From Orientallactaga sibirica (lineage: Eukaryota > Chordata > Mammalia > Rodentia > Dipodidae): a stretch of DNA of 64,000 nucleotides. Both the position numbers and the translations under genes were made by a program. The stretch spans positions 1,860,001-1,924,000 of the forward strand of contig JAEOAD010000015.1 in the NCBI GenBank assembly GCA_036365145.1, given 5' to 3'. The notes beneath the pieces were generated by a model, which saw nothing but the letters and a program-made list of their open reading frames with translations, was not told the origin of the DNA and searched no databases. Shown in pieces: positions 33,247 to 44,465 of this stretch (positions within the stretch are counted from its first letter, which is position 1; every line of letters begins with the position of its first letter).

Positions 33247-34494
33247 ACCTCCAAGCCTTTACTCTTATAGGGAGTAATAGCGGCCCTGCATTCTTTGGTG
33301 CATTGTTCATAAACAAGTTGTTTAATCAAAGGCATAGCTGTGTCAGGATCCCCAAACACTCTCCCTGCGGCTTCCACCATGCGAGCAACAAAGTCTGAGA
33401 ATGGTTCCATAGAACCCTGTAGAATCTTAGTAAGGTTGCCGCTCACTTCCCCTTTGTTGGGCAGAGACTTCCATGCTTTAATGGATATCCTATTAATTTG
33501 TTCAAAAACTTGTACTGGGTATCCTGTCTGCTGATTAGCAAAACGTCCCTGTCCCAACAGCATATCTCTGTCCCAGGCCGGGTTTCCTGCAGCCTGATTA
33601 GCGGCAGCCTCTTCATTAGCATACTCAATTAAGAACGCTTTCCAGTCTAAATATTGGCCTGGACTCAGGCAGGCGCGCGCTAACCCTGACCAGTCACTAG
33701 ATGTCATGCAGTGTCTTTGCAATGCTTCCACTTGAGCCATGGTAAAGGAGGCTGTAATCCCATAAGTTCTCACGGATTCAGCTAAAGACTTAACTACTTT
33801 AAAGTCTAGTGGCTCCTCATATCTATTCCCTTGTTGATCCTGAAATACTGGGTAGGCTAACTGTAGCTCCGTCCTCACCGCTTTCCAGACTTCCGGACAA
33901 AAAGAACGCCCCGTGCCACTACCCCGTCCCTCTGGGTACGGAGGGGGGGCGGACGGCATAACTTTGCATTGAGACGTTCCGCAGTAGTCTCCACTTCCGG
34001 GATCCCCCCTCTCTCTCTTTTTCTCCCTTTTTCTTAATTTTGATCTTTCCATTTGTTCTATGAGAGCCTGCAGCTCCTCTTCAGAATCTGTAGACTCTGA
34101 ATCTTCTAGCTCAAGTGTTGGATATAAGTTGTTCTTTGTTTTTGCCTCTTTTTCACTGCCTGTTCCGACCTTTCTTCCTGTAGCATCTCTAAGGCCACCT
34201 GTCCATTTTCCACTGCCTCACTGCATTGTTGGTCCTCGAGGCAGTTCCTCACTAACCTCCAGATCGATCTTACCCCGCCCTTAAGCGTGCCTTGGTCTGC
34301 TGCAAAATCAAGATCTTCGCCCAATTTTTCCCATGAAGGGATTGTAAGACTTCCAGAGCGCGCAAACCAAGGGGCTATGGCATCACATTCCTCCAGGAAC
34401 CTCTCCAGGGTACTCCCCTTTATCTTTAAGTTTTTTGAACAAAGCAGCTCATTCAGAGCCAAAAAAAAATTGGGTGCGAGTGAGAAGCGCCCAT
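33159..34494 (-). pseudogene. gag: Class II ERV gag, broken by two frameshifts
   Basis: The ATG at 34492-34494 starts MGASHSH, with a myristoylation-type Gly2. A 9-base A-run (34461-34469, plus strand) puts the next part out of frame. The matrix domain follows in 34106-34462 and ends at a stop. A second frame shift leads to the 297-codon capsid frame 33159-34052. That frame holds a PSAPPPYP late-domain-like motif near its start, the PVFQDQQGNR region, and a major homology region (QGSMEPFSDFVARMVEAA). The end, just after the capsid, is the deletion junction with env. There is no zinc knuckle. Confidence 0.9.
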
Positions 34495-34683
34495 GGCTAA
34501 ATTTGCAAAAAATTCTTTTAAAACTTTTACTTTCGGTTCGCTACGCCACGAACCCTTCCTGCTCCCTCTTTTTCTACCGAGAGGAGCAAAATCCCCGCTT
34601 TTGTCACGGATTCCCACCTTATCTGGGAACTTACCAGTGCACTGCCCTGACTGCAGAAAGTTCTGAGTCCCTCTCTGAGTGGC

Positions 34684-34701
34684 TCCCTGTACGGGCCACC
34701 A
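34684..34701 (-). promoter_or_regulatory. Primer-binding site of the class II ERV
   Basis: Two bases inside the 5' LTR the minus strand reads TGGTGGCCCGTACAGGGA. This is close to the complement of the 3' end of tRNA-Lys, with one extra base and two changes, so priming by lysine tRNA is plausible but not proven. Confidence 0.6.
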
Positions 34702-34703
34702 CT

Positions 34704-35010
34704 TGTTGCGACCGCCTCGACCAGCAAGGAAGACGCAACGCTCGGACTCTTCTTTCAACAGTTTATTCAGGAACCTTGAACAATCTTCTGACCCGGGGCA
34801 AAGCCCGCCCAAAACTTAAGAAGCCTTTGAACAGCCAACCCTGGTGTGCCACGTGGTGAATGCAGATAGGTCCACATATGCGGAAGCAAGCCTAGATCAC
34901 AGCCCAAGCCAAATAAGGACTTAATTATCCAGGAGAGCACTCGCCATCGGGAAGGCGGAAGGCGGAAGCCAGAGCCATCTTTAAGGCGCGGCACCTCGCA
35001 GCTCTCTACA
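34704..35010 (-). mobile_element. 5' LTR of the class II ERV
   Basis: 307 bp, the same length as its partner. Differences cluster in the first 15 bases of the plus strand and in the last 60. The ends are TGTTGCG and CTCTCTACA. Confidence 0.93.
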
Positions 35011-35016
35011 TGGAAC

Positions 35017-37080
35017 TAAATAGAGAGTTCTCAAAAGAAGAACTAGAGATGGCCTATAAACATCTAAGAAAATGTTCTACATCCTTAGCCATGGGGAAAT
35101 GCAAATTAAAAGAACTTTGAGTTTTCATCTCACTCCTTTCAAAATGGCTACTATCAAGAAATAAAATGACAATAAATGCTGGTGAGGATGCAGAAAAAGA
35201 CGATCCCTCCTACACTGTTGGTGGGAATGTAATCTCATATAGCCATTGTGTAAATCGGTGTGGAGGTTCTTGAGACAACTAAAAATTGATTTACCATATG
35301 ATCCAGCTATACCACTCTAAGCATATATCCTAAGGACTCATAGCACTACCTTAGATATATTTGCATATGCATGTTTATTGTCACTCTACTCATAATAGCT
35401 AGGAAATGGAACCAGCCTGTATCTCCCTCAACTGATGAGTGGATAGTGAAGATGTGCACATTTACATAATGGAGTTCTATTCAGTGGTAAAGAAACTGAA
35501 ATTATGAAATTTGCAAGAAAATGGATGGACCTGGAAAGGATTATACTTAGTGAGGTAATCCAAGTCCAGAAAGCCAAGTGCTGCATGTTCTCTCTCATAT
35601 ATGGATCCTAGCTACAAATGTTTGGACTTGTATGTGAGTTGGGATAAAACTCGGAAGCACAGGCAAGTAAGCTAGAAAGTGGCTATCAGTGAGGGAGGAG
35701 AGGGGAGGACTTAAGTGGATGGTATTGTACATATGTAAGTAGAAGAAGAGATTACTGGGGGTAGAAAGGCCTAAGTGAGGTCAAGGAAGAGATTGAATAT
35801 AAGAAGTTTGGGGGAGAGTTAATCAAAATTTAATAGGGCTGGATATGGCAGTGCATGTCTTTAATCCCAGTATTTGGGAGGCAGAGGTAGGAGGATCTAG
35901 TGAGTTCTAGTCCACCCTTAGACATAGTAATTCCAGGTCAGCCTGAGCTAGAGGGAGACCCTACCTCCAAAAAAATAAATAAATAAAACAATCTAATAGG
36001 GTATGGATAATTGATATGGAAACCTACTTTTTTGGACAGTGGTGCATCCAGAAGCCATAGATTGTTACTAGAAATTTTTCAGTCCCAGGGATAGGATAGC
36101 TTTCAGTGAGTTGTTGGCCAGGGAGGTCCCTGATGCCTCAAAACATTACAGGCCATTGTCAAGACTTTTGGTTTACCACCAGGAATACATGGTAAGATCC
36201 TATTGCTGAAGACTCCACAAGTTTGGGCTGCAAGGTCACTGAGAAATCTTACTGGAGCTGAGCTGAAAACCTCTCTGTGTAGTCCAGCTGACAGAAAGCT
36301 TGTAAAAGCTATGCTGCATGCAGCTCCATGGAAGAGAGAGAAGTCATCAGTGGAGATAAAGAACAGTGGACACTGCAAGCCTTAAGTTTGGCCAGCCAGG
36401 CCAAAGGAGCCAATGGGTGCACTAGAGGCATGTCTGTTATTGGGGAAACCAACTGCTCTTTAATTGGACTGGAGACCACTCCATGGGAGGGAATACATGC
36501 TTGATATTGAAAATCTATAACAGGGGAAGTCATGAGCCCTAGGAGTGTAACATCAGCTGGTTTCTGACTAAATGCATATATTATGCTCACCAAACATTTT
36601 CTTAATGTTCATACCCATATATTAATGCTATTCTCACTTTTGGTTAGAGAAGCTTCTCTTTTCAGATGGTGGTGATCTCTGGGATGACTCAAAAGGCACC
36701 ATAGTGCTGAGAAGTGACAGAGGAGTGCTCAGCAGTGAAACATCTCTATCACACCTTCCAAGGCTCAGGGTCCATTGCAGAACAAGTGGCAGAAAGAATG
36801 TAAGAGCCAAAGGAAGGTAGGGCTCCTTACAATACACTCTTCTAGACACAAAATATCCTAGATATCCATGAACTTGGAGTGCCTGGTACTACCTACACAA
36901 GAACATTATAATAGGAGGAAAAGACAATGATATTAAAATAAAAGAGAGACTGATTGATATGGGGAGGGGATATGATGGAGAGTGGGGTTATGAAGGGGAA
37001 AGGGAGGAGGAGTGATTTATCATGGTTTATTATCTATAATTATGAAGTTGTCAATAATAAAAAATAAAAAGAAAAATTTT
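35017..37080 (+). pseudogene. L1 ORF2 C-terminal end and 3'UTR
   Basis: Resumes ORF2 after the ERV (ATGGCCTATAAACATCTAAG). The CX3C to H-C zinc-like region lies near 35180-35230, and the end region around 35480-35600 matches the C-terminus of the L1 at 6824. The 3'UTR (about 35600-37080) includes a G-rich tract near 36955-37010 and an A-rich end. Confidence 0.82.
35845..35992 (+). repeat. B1 SINE in L1 3'UTR
   Basis: Diverged B1 (GGCTGGATATGGCAGTGCATG) with an AAATAAATAAAA tail. The flanks AATTTAATAGG and AATCTAATAGG form a target-site duplication with one mismatch. Confidence 0.9.
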
Positions 37081-37141
37081 TAAAAAGAGAAGGTATCTGT
37101 AACCCACTATCATACCTAGCTTTCAGTTAGCTCCATTTTTA

Positions 37142-37146
<5 letters not shown>

Positions 37147-37192
<46 letters not shown>
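37147..37192. repeat. (TG)n microsatellite
   Basis: About 23 pure TG units just after the L1 end. Confidence 0.97.
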
Positions 37193-37193
<1 letters not shown>

Positions 37194-39224
37194 GTGGAGG
37201 TGAATGTATGTGTTTGAATACAAAGGCTCTGAGACCACACTTTTTAGGAAATGGGGAATTTATTAATGGTTTGGAGGGGGAGGGGGAGCCTGAGAATAGG
37301 CAGTGGGCTGTAGCACTGCCAGCCCAGACAGTGACAATGTGTGGTGGGTCAACAGTTGGAAGGAAACCAGGTTCAAGTTAGCTGAGAAGTGGGGAAGAGA
37401 AAAGGAGAAGGAAAGAGAGAGAAAATAGAGAACTGTGCATATATCAAGGAAAGCAGAATAGGAAGTTAAGGTGTAATCAGAGAGAGATATAGAGACATAA
37501 ATACACACACCTTTAAATGTTACAGAGGTCAAAAGAAAAAGAGGAAGAATGGGAAATGGCCAGTATGGAAAAGGGCTAGTAGGGGTGTGGGCCAGCACTC
37601 AGGAAAGGAGACAGATTGGCTAGATCTCCCACAGAGTAAATGAGCCCTTTGAAGAAAGACCTCAGTTTTGACCAATTGAGAAGGGGAGGGAGCCTTGAGA
37701 CTAACAATCCAGCATCTTTGTTTACACAAAAAAAATGAGTAGAAAGACCAAGGGAGGGCTGGAGAGATAGCTTAATGGTTAAACTGTGGCCTCTTTTAGT
37801 CAAACACTTACCCACTTTGCCTGTCCCACACTTCCAGCTCTCCTCTCCTGAAGTCATCCTCACTCCCAGTTCACTTCCTACTACTCCTTGGTCTCCCTAG
37901 ACAATGAATTCCTCCTCCTTCCCCATCCTAGTGCATAGAACAGCCTGGAATAGGGCCTGATAAACACATAGCAGGCATCTTTTGCAGCTGGCTAAGGGAG
38001 AAAAGAAGGCAGGCAAGGGGAAAAGTGATCCTCAGAAGAGGGCTCAGACAGGAGTGGGGAGCTTCAGGAGGCATGTGAACATCCATCTGCATATGTGTAC
38101 ACACGTGTGTGTGTGTGTCATTTTTTGTGTCCCTTTGTATAGGTGTGTCTGTAGGGTGTATATGCCTCTGAGGATGTCTGATTATGTGACTAGGTGTGTA
38201 TCTCTTTGTGTATGCGTGTGTATTTGTATGTGACTCTGTGTGTGTGCCTGTATTTATGTGACTCTGTGTGTGTTTCTGAGTGTGTATATCTCTATTCTGT
38301 CTGTGTATGTGTATGCCTGTGCATCTGCGTGTCTGTGTATGTATATATTTCTGAGTGTCTCAGTGAGTGCATTTGTGTTTCTATTTGTGTGTGTGCATGC
38401 ATGCATGTATTGTATTGTATTTGTGCGTTTGTCCATCTAAGAATCTCTCAGCATGGGCACACTTGGCCTCTCTAAGGCAATATGGGAGCCTGCCTCTCCT
38501 ACTCTGACTCCAGATCTAGTGTGCTAGTTCTCATTTCCTACCTTTTGCCTCTCCTCTGTTCCCAGCTCCCACCCAGTGCCTTGCCTCAGAGTCATCACCC
38601 AGAGCAGAGGCTGGATGCTCAGCTTCCCTCCTCCTCCTGCCTGGCTCCTTTCCAGCTCCCCCAGAGGCAGCTGGCATCTAGCAGCACAAGGTTTGGCAAC
38701 CGGTTCATAATAATGGTGCCTTCTGCCAACCCACACCCCACAGCTGCCTCAGATTCCCAGAGGCAGGGAAAGTCAGGTCACGGCTCAGGTGAGGAAGGTT
38801 TAAGGCAATATTGGGACCTGAAGCATCAAGGCCCCTAAAAATCCTCATTCTACATATAAGCTCAGAGTGATGCAGTAAACTGCCCAAAGGCACATAGCCA
38901 AGGGTGTGAACATAGATATTTTGACTCCAGCTCTACCTATGAGTATCATTGTTCAGCAAATAGTAAAACTTGGGACAAGGGAGAGAGACTGAGGAGTTTC
39001 AGAGGGTAAGGAAATTCTAAGGCTAATGTGAGGACAACCCAGAGCAAATTGGGACAGTTGGCCACCCTACTGAGAGGTGAGACTTGCCTGAGGTCATACA
39101 ACTGGGACAAGGGCCAATACAGGCCTGTTATAGATGTCATCTTATCTCCTAGATTGGCTGTTGGGGACCATGGAAGTATCTTTCAACTGAAGGAAGAGAA
39201 GAATTAGAGTGGTAGAATAAAGCT
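37193..39224. other. Unassigned intergenic sequence with TG-rich tract
   Basis: No gene recognised. A DIP-like SINE head fragment is at 37757-37787. An imperfect TG/TGTGTAT-rich tract runs over 38100-38420 and gives cysteine/valine-rich frames in several phases, which are artefacts. The 118-codon frame at 38482-38838 is proline- and serine-rich with no recognisable domain and overlaps an antisense frame of similar size; not called. Confidence 0.5.
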
Positions 39225-39310
39225 GTAATCCCAGCACTAAGAAGATTGATGCAGGAGGACAAGTTCTAGGCCAGAGTGGGCTACATAGCAAAACCTTCTT
39301 GAAAGCACCA
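39225..39310 (+). repeat. Old B1-like fragment
   Basis: GTAATCCCAGCACTAAGAAG and GGCCAGAGTGGGCTACATAGC resemble diverged B1 blocks. Confidence 0.6.
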
Positions 39311-40099
39311 ACAAAACTCAAATTTGAAAAAGGAAAACAAAAGAGGAGAGGCCAAGTCATGACTCAGCAGTAGAGATCCTGCCTAGAATCCACAGTAAGA
39401 AGCTGGGGTGTGGCTCAGTAGTGTAACATTACTCTAGTATGCACAAGGTTCTGTTCTATCCCCAGCATTGCAAAAAAAAAAAAAAAAACTTGGACCATCA
39501 ACGTCACTATCCACTTCTAGAACTTTTTTCATCTCACATTCTATCACTAACTCCTCATCCTCATCCTCAGACCCTAGAACCCACCTGTCTCAGCAAATCT
39601 GATAACTCTACTAACCTATGAGATGCCTATAAAGTTGAGAAAAATCAACCTAAAAGAGAAAAGGTTTACCTTGACTTACTGTTTCTGGGTTTTGTTTGAG
39701 TTTGTTGTTTCATCAAGGTGGTAAAGAGAGAGAAGGAAGGCTAGAATAAAACAGTCCCTTTCAGGACACGTTCTCATTGACCAACAAAGCCTCACCTCGT
39801 AAACCTCACCTAATAGCACATTGAATCCACCAATAGATTAATCCATTAATGAGGTTAGAGCTCTCATAATCAATAATCTCATAATCCAACCACTTTTTCA
39901 AGGCCCCACCTCTGAAGATTGCCACATTGGGGAATAAACCTTCAATCCATGAGCTTTTGAGGACCATTTAGGATCCAAAACACAGCAAAGCTAATTATGT
40001 GTTTAACTTTTGAAAACCCTGAGGCCTTAGGTTCTTAGTTTTTCTTTTTATAGTCCTAGGTTATTCACTCTTCGATAACAATACATAAAGAGATATCTC
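39311..40099. other. Unassigned intergenic sequence
   Basis: No gene. The 39400-39490 stretch (GGGGTGTGGCTCAGTAGTGT...CAGCATTGC then an A-run) looks like an old tRNA-derived SINE (ID-like) with its A-tail; the rest is not recognised. Confidence 0.45.
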
Positions 40100-40258
40100 A
40101 GCTGGGCATGGTGGTGCATGCCTTTAATCCCAGCACTCCGGAGGCAGAGGTAGGAGGATCGCCGAGAGTTGGAGGCCACCCTGAGACTACATAGTGAATT
40201 CCAGGTCAGCCTGAGCCAGAGCGAGACCCTACCTCAAAAGACCAAAAAAAAAAAAAAA
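40100..40258 (+). repeat. B1 SINE
   Basis: GCTGGGCATGGTGGTGCATG with the complete internal blocks and an A-tail. A (GA)n/(CT)n/(CA)n compound microsatellite follows (40259-40338). AGAGATATCTC on both sides may be its target-site duplication. Confidence 0.95.
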
Positions 40259-40338
40259 AGAGAGAGAGAGAGATATCTCTCTCGCTTTCTCTCTCTCTCT
40301 CCCTCTCTGTCTCGAACACACACACACACACTCACACA

Positions 40339-40929
40339 CAGCCCATGTGAATTTTTTTGGTGCTGGAAATGAAACCCAGAGCCTAGTTCAAGCTGGGTAT
40401 ACTATCACTGACCTACATTCCATAGCCCTTGGAAATGTATATTTTTAGTGTTTTCTTTTCCTGTAATCATCATTGCCCAAGTAAATGGTTCTTTTTCTGG
40501 GCATTCCTTTTTCCTTTTTGTGACCCTCTGAGTTTAATTAGGATTGCTTGCATGAACATAGATGAGCATTATTTACTGCAGGATGGGTAATGTACCAGTG
40601 GCTACACCACTGAGGAAAATGAAAGCTGGCCACATTCCTTTGGCTGGTTTGTTTGTGACCAGGTCTTACTATATAGCCTAGGCTGGCTTTGAACTCACTA
40701 CTTAGTGCTGGGATGGCAAGCCTTGCCACCTTACTGTTTTTAATAGCTGAATAGTATCCCATATGAGAGAACCTTTGATAGCAATCCTTTGTTTGGGGAA
40801 AGGAGGATGCTTCTAATCTAAGGGATGGTGAATGATTAACCTGTCACTGAAGGGTTGCCAAAACAGTAAGTAATTCTCTTGAATAAATTTTATAAGAGAA
40901 ACAACTTGGGCAAAAGGCACAAGGTGGTT
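40339..40929. other. Unassigned, with an old B1-like antisense fragment
   Basis: At 40655-40725 the order GACCAGGTCTTACTATATAG...GGCTGGCTTTGAACTCAC is the antisense of an old B1. No gene elsewhere in the stretch. Confidence 0.5.
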
Positions 40930-42631
40930 ATACTCTGATAAGTCCAACATAAATAAGGTGGACAACAGGAACAGGAGAGTGTGCCAAACACTGGCAAGGA
41001 GAACTGACTATAATACCCATAAGCCTGCCCCCCAACAATACACTGCCTCCAAGAGGCATCAATTCCCAAATCTCCATAAGCTGTGAACCTAGCATTCAGA
41101 ACATCTAAGTTTATGGGGCACACCTGAATCAAACCACCATATTCTGCCCCTGGCCCCCATAAACTGATAACCATACATGATGTAAAATGCAACACATTCA
41201 CCAAACTTTAAGTTCCCATAGTTTTTATCAATCTTAATTATGTTCAAACATCCCCATAATACAAGGTCTTTTAACTGAGCCATAATACCAAAAAAATCCC
41301 CCCCAAAACCATAAGGGCACAGAATAAACATTCATACTGTAAAAGATGGAATTGGGCATAGCAAAGAAATATTCAACAAATACAAATACAAATCAAACTC
41401 CGTAACTCCAAGTCTAACAACTGTAGTGAGTAACAAGTCTCCAAGTTTGATAATTCTAACCAGCAACAAGTCTCTGGAGTTCCAATTCCACCCCTACAGC
41501 TAGGCTACTCACAGTCCTGGAAAACTTCATCAGGGCTGGCACCTCTCCTTTGCAGCCATCTTGTGGTCCTGGTATCTCCACTGGATCTCCACTGCAAGCC
41601 ACAGTTCATCCTAACGGCTCCATAGGGTTTTCATGCAGGCATCCAGCAAACCTACTACACACTGTCCATGGCTGTTTCCAAAACACAAGACTGTGTTGCA
41701 AATTCAATGACCCTCTTTTTTCCTGCATTTCTTATACTCCATAATACCAGGTAGAGTGCCAATTTGTTAATCCAGGGGGGAATAAACAGACTTTGAAGAA
41801 CAGGACAATCCTTGAGCACTCAGGCCCCTTCAAGAGAGTCTACATTCTTCCTGTTGCCCCAATGCAGGTCAGCTGGCCCAACCTCAATGGCTGTAATCTC
41901 TCTTATAATTGCAACTGAAAGGATAGAAGTTTCAGCCCAAAGATTTAATTTCTGTGCCATATCCCTCTGCACACACCAGTCCATTTCTACGCACTGCAAC
42001 CCTGCACAAATTCTCAGGACATGGACATGACAACAAGCCTCTCACACAAACTGCTTCTAGCCCAGTCCAAGCAAAACTCTTTCTCACCCTCACAAGCCAA
42101 ACCTTACAGTCCATAGTTCTTACTGCATTCAGGTCTTTCAACTCTGACCAGAACAGTCCATCAAGCTGTACTTACAGCACTGCAAGTCATCTCTTGGACC
42201 AAGGTTTCAAAATCATCCACATTCCTCTAAAACTCAGCTCCAAAAAGTCCAAGAAACAGAGTCAGGTGTCTAGCAGAAAGCCCACTCTCAGTACCAAACT
42301 TACACATGACTGGCAAAAATCACCTGACCGAGAGCAGCTTGGGGGGGGCGGTTATTTTGGCTTATAGACTCAGGGGAAAGTTCCATGATAGCAGGGGAAA
42401 ACAATGGCATGAGCAGAGGGCGGACATCACTCCTTGGCCAACATAAGGTGGACAACAGGAATAGAAGAGTGTGCCAAACACCAGCAAGAGGAAACTGGCT
42501 ATAATACCCATAAGCCTGCCCCCAACAATACACTGCCTCCAGGAAGTGTTAATTCCCAAATTTCCATTAGCTGGGAACCTAGCATTCAGAACACCTAAGT
42601 TTATGGGGGATACCTGAATCAACTTACCACA
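40930..42631 (-). mobile_element. MaLR element with two LTRs and internal part
   Basis: The right LTR (about 42307-42631, the 5' LTR on the minus strand) and a shortened left LTR (about 40930-41141) belong to the same family as 4305-4645 (shared AATACCCATAAGCC, CCAACAATACACTGCCTCC and CTAGCATTCAGAACA). Between them is about 1.15 kb of MaLR interior, starting TTCTGCCCCTGGCCCCCATA next to the left LTR, as in mammalian THE1/MST-type interiors. It has no coding capacity, which is normal for MaLRs. Confidence 0.85.
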
Positions 42632-43689
42632 TGAGTGGAGTTTCTTTTTTACTCCTAAAGGTGATAAATTCTTCAGTTAGTTGCTCTACTTGAGCTACAT
42701 CCTCAGCACAAGTTCTTTTCAATATTAAGGAAATGACTTCTTTTTGTTCCTAAACAACACAATTATCTTTCCTACTAGGATGTAAGACTTCCCCAGCCAC
42801 TGGTTATTGGCCAGGTTTATAGTACCCAGATATGAATTCATTCGTGTGGAGCAGGGTTCAAATCTAGTACAGAGAGCAGTTAGTTATCCTTATAGTCATG
42901 CCACCATTGCACCAGTGAGCACATCGTGCCTGGAAGATTGAGTTTGACTCTATTAATACATTACAAGTCCTGTGTTTCTCCAAATTTACTACATTTTCAC
43001 TTTGTTTATAATATTTTCTATGGATATATTTACATTTTGTGATATTTGAGTTATTTACTTCTTTTTTGGTGTCTTTTATGTGACTTATTTCCTGAGAAGC
43101 ATCTTTCCTACTTTCAAATCACTACATGAAGAAGACATTTATATGGATTTTTTTTTTTTTACTTTATGATTTCAATGTTCCTCTGGGACATGATTCCTCA
43201 GGGACTACTGTTGAGGTAAGGTGTGAGATAGGGATTTTAATATTTCCTCCAAAACTCGTGTTTAAGTTCTTTTCCCTTCTTTTCTCATTCATTTCCTTCC
43301 CCTCTCTTTATTTCCCTTTCCTTTCTTTTTCAGCTACAATCTTCTGTTGTCTAGGCTTGTCATGAACTCCTGCACTCAATCATCTTTCTTCAGCCTCCTA
43401 AGTAGCTGGATAACAGGTGTGTGGTAACTCATTGGAATTAATGCAAAAATTTAATTGCTGTTCTAACAATTTTAGGAGGTAGGACTCTTTACAAGATGAT
43501 CAAGCCAGAAGGACTTTGCCCTCATGAATGAGTTATTGCAAAGGTGGGTTCATGCTTTTTCAAGAGATAAGTTGGACAGATTTTCTCTGTGTGACTAAAC
43601 CACCTGCTTGTCCTATTGCCACACTCAAGAAGCACCAAGGATTCTGCAGCTGTGAAACAAATGCATTTCCACTGTTCATAAATAGCCCA
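42632..43689. other. Unassigned intergenic sequence
   Basis: No gene. A B1-like antisense fragment lies at about 43345-43425 (CTTGTCATGAACTCCTGCAC...CCTAAGTAGCTGG). The rest is AT-rich and not recognised. Confidence 0.5.
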
Positions 43690-44160
43690 CTGGGATGGCT
43701 CATCTTTTTCAGCTTGACTAGATTTAGAATCACTCAGGAGACACATTTCTGGATCTGCTTTTGAGAGTGTTTCCAGAGAGGTTTAACTGAGGGGGGCGGA
43801 AACACACTCTGAATGTCAGTGGCACCATCTGATGGGCTGGAGTCCCAGGCTGAATTTTTTTTAAATATTTTTTATTTATTTTACAGACACAGAGAGTGAG
43901 TATGGGTGTACCAAGGCTTCCTGCCACTGCAAATGAACTACAGACACAAGCTTTACGTGGGTGTCAGGGAATTAAGGACTAGAATGTGTCCCTTTCTGTT
44001 TCCCAACTGCCTGACTGTTGCAATCAATCATCTCAAACTCCTGCCACCATGCCTTCCTTATCATAATGGACTGTACCCTCAAACTATGATCCCAAGTAAA
44101 CCCTTTCTTAAGTTGCTCTTGTTGGGTATTTTGTCACAGCAATGAGAAAAGTAACTAATA
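43690..44160 (+). mobile_element. ERVL-type (MLT2-like) LTR with SINE insertion
   Basis: It opens with a CAGCTTGACTAGATTTAGAATCAC region and GAGTGTTTCCAGAGAGGTTTAACTGA, the layout of MLT2-type ERVL LTRs. It ends GTCACAGCAATGAGAAAAGTAACTAAT after an AGTAAACCC polyadenylation-like block. A DIP-like SINE interrupts the middle. A shorter relic of the same kind of element is at 62258. Confidence 0.65.
43855..43960 (-). repeat. DIP-like SINE, 3' part, antisense
   Basis: The plus strand reads TATTTATTTTACAGACACAGAG then CTGCCACTGCAAATGAACT, the reverse complement of the 3' half of the SINE at 20894. It splits the ERVL LTR. Confidence 0.8.
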
Positions 44161-44250
44161 TGTCTAGTTGGTATTCTGCTATAACAGAAAATGATCTAAG
44201 ACAGTGTGTTCCTCAGCTTCTGAGAGAAACCATTTAAAAGGAGGGAAGTG

Positions 44251-44465
44251 GAGCTGGAGAGATGGCTTAGTGGTTAAGGTACTTGCCTGTGAAGCCTAAG
44301 GACCCATGTGTGACTCCCCAGATCCCACATAAGCCAGATGCACAAGGTGATGCAAGTGCAAGGTCACACATGCACACAAAGAGACATGCAGATCTATAGT
44401 TAGATTACAGTGGCTGGAGGCCCTGGCATGCCAAGTATCTCTCTCTCTCTCTCTTATAAAAAAGA
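44251..44465 (+). repeat. DIP-like SINE
   Basis: GAGCTGGAGAGATGGCTTAGTGG, a box A of TGGCTTAGTGG, a decayed box B (GTGTGACTCC), GCCAGATGCACAAGG and a CT-run at 44438-44453. Confidence 0.92.

Larger units (their letters stand above)
32268..35010 (-). mobile_element. Young class II (betaretrovirus/IAP-like) ERV, internally deleted
   Basis: Two 307-bp LTRs (32268-32574 and 34704-35010) flank 2.1 kb. A perfect 6-bp duplication TGGAAC (32262-32267 and 35011-35016) brackets it, the length typical of class II ERVs. By eye the LTRs differ at about 9 of 307 positions, the lowest divergence of any LTR pair here. The interior holds gag (MA and CA) and the env membrane-proximal end; nucleocapsid, protease, polymerase and most of env are deleted. 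It is the youngest large insertion in the window. Confidence 0.95.
30608..37080 (+). mobile_element. L1 3' half, hosting the class II ERV
   Basis: RT and C-terminal ORF2 (30608-32261, resuming 35017-35490) and a 3'UTR to an A-rich end at about 37080. The interruption is the ERV at 32268-35010, flanked by a duplicated TGGAAC. A B1 sits in the 3'UTR. It may be the continuation of the L1 that starts at 21203, since the cut at 25470 and the resumption here lie about 40 residues apart in the RT domain, but its sequence is also close to the other lineage. Confidence 0.75.

Noticed and set aside
37148..38475. Cysteine/valine-rich frames, possible small secreted proteins
   Set aside because: They come from TG-rich DNA and occur in several phases on both strands; no signal peptide with a sensible mature part.
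38482..38838. 118-codon plus-strand frame in unassigned DNA
   Set aside because: Proline/serine-rich with no domain, overlapped by antisense frames of 60-70 codons, no splice or promoter context. Could be tested by conservation, but not supported here.
41550..42367. Frames in the MaLR interior (up to 137 codons)
   Set aside because: MaLR interiors in this family do not code for proteins in known relatives; no retroviral motif was seen.
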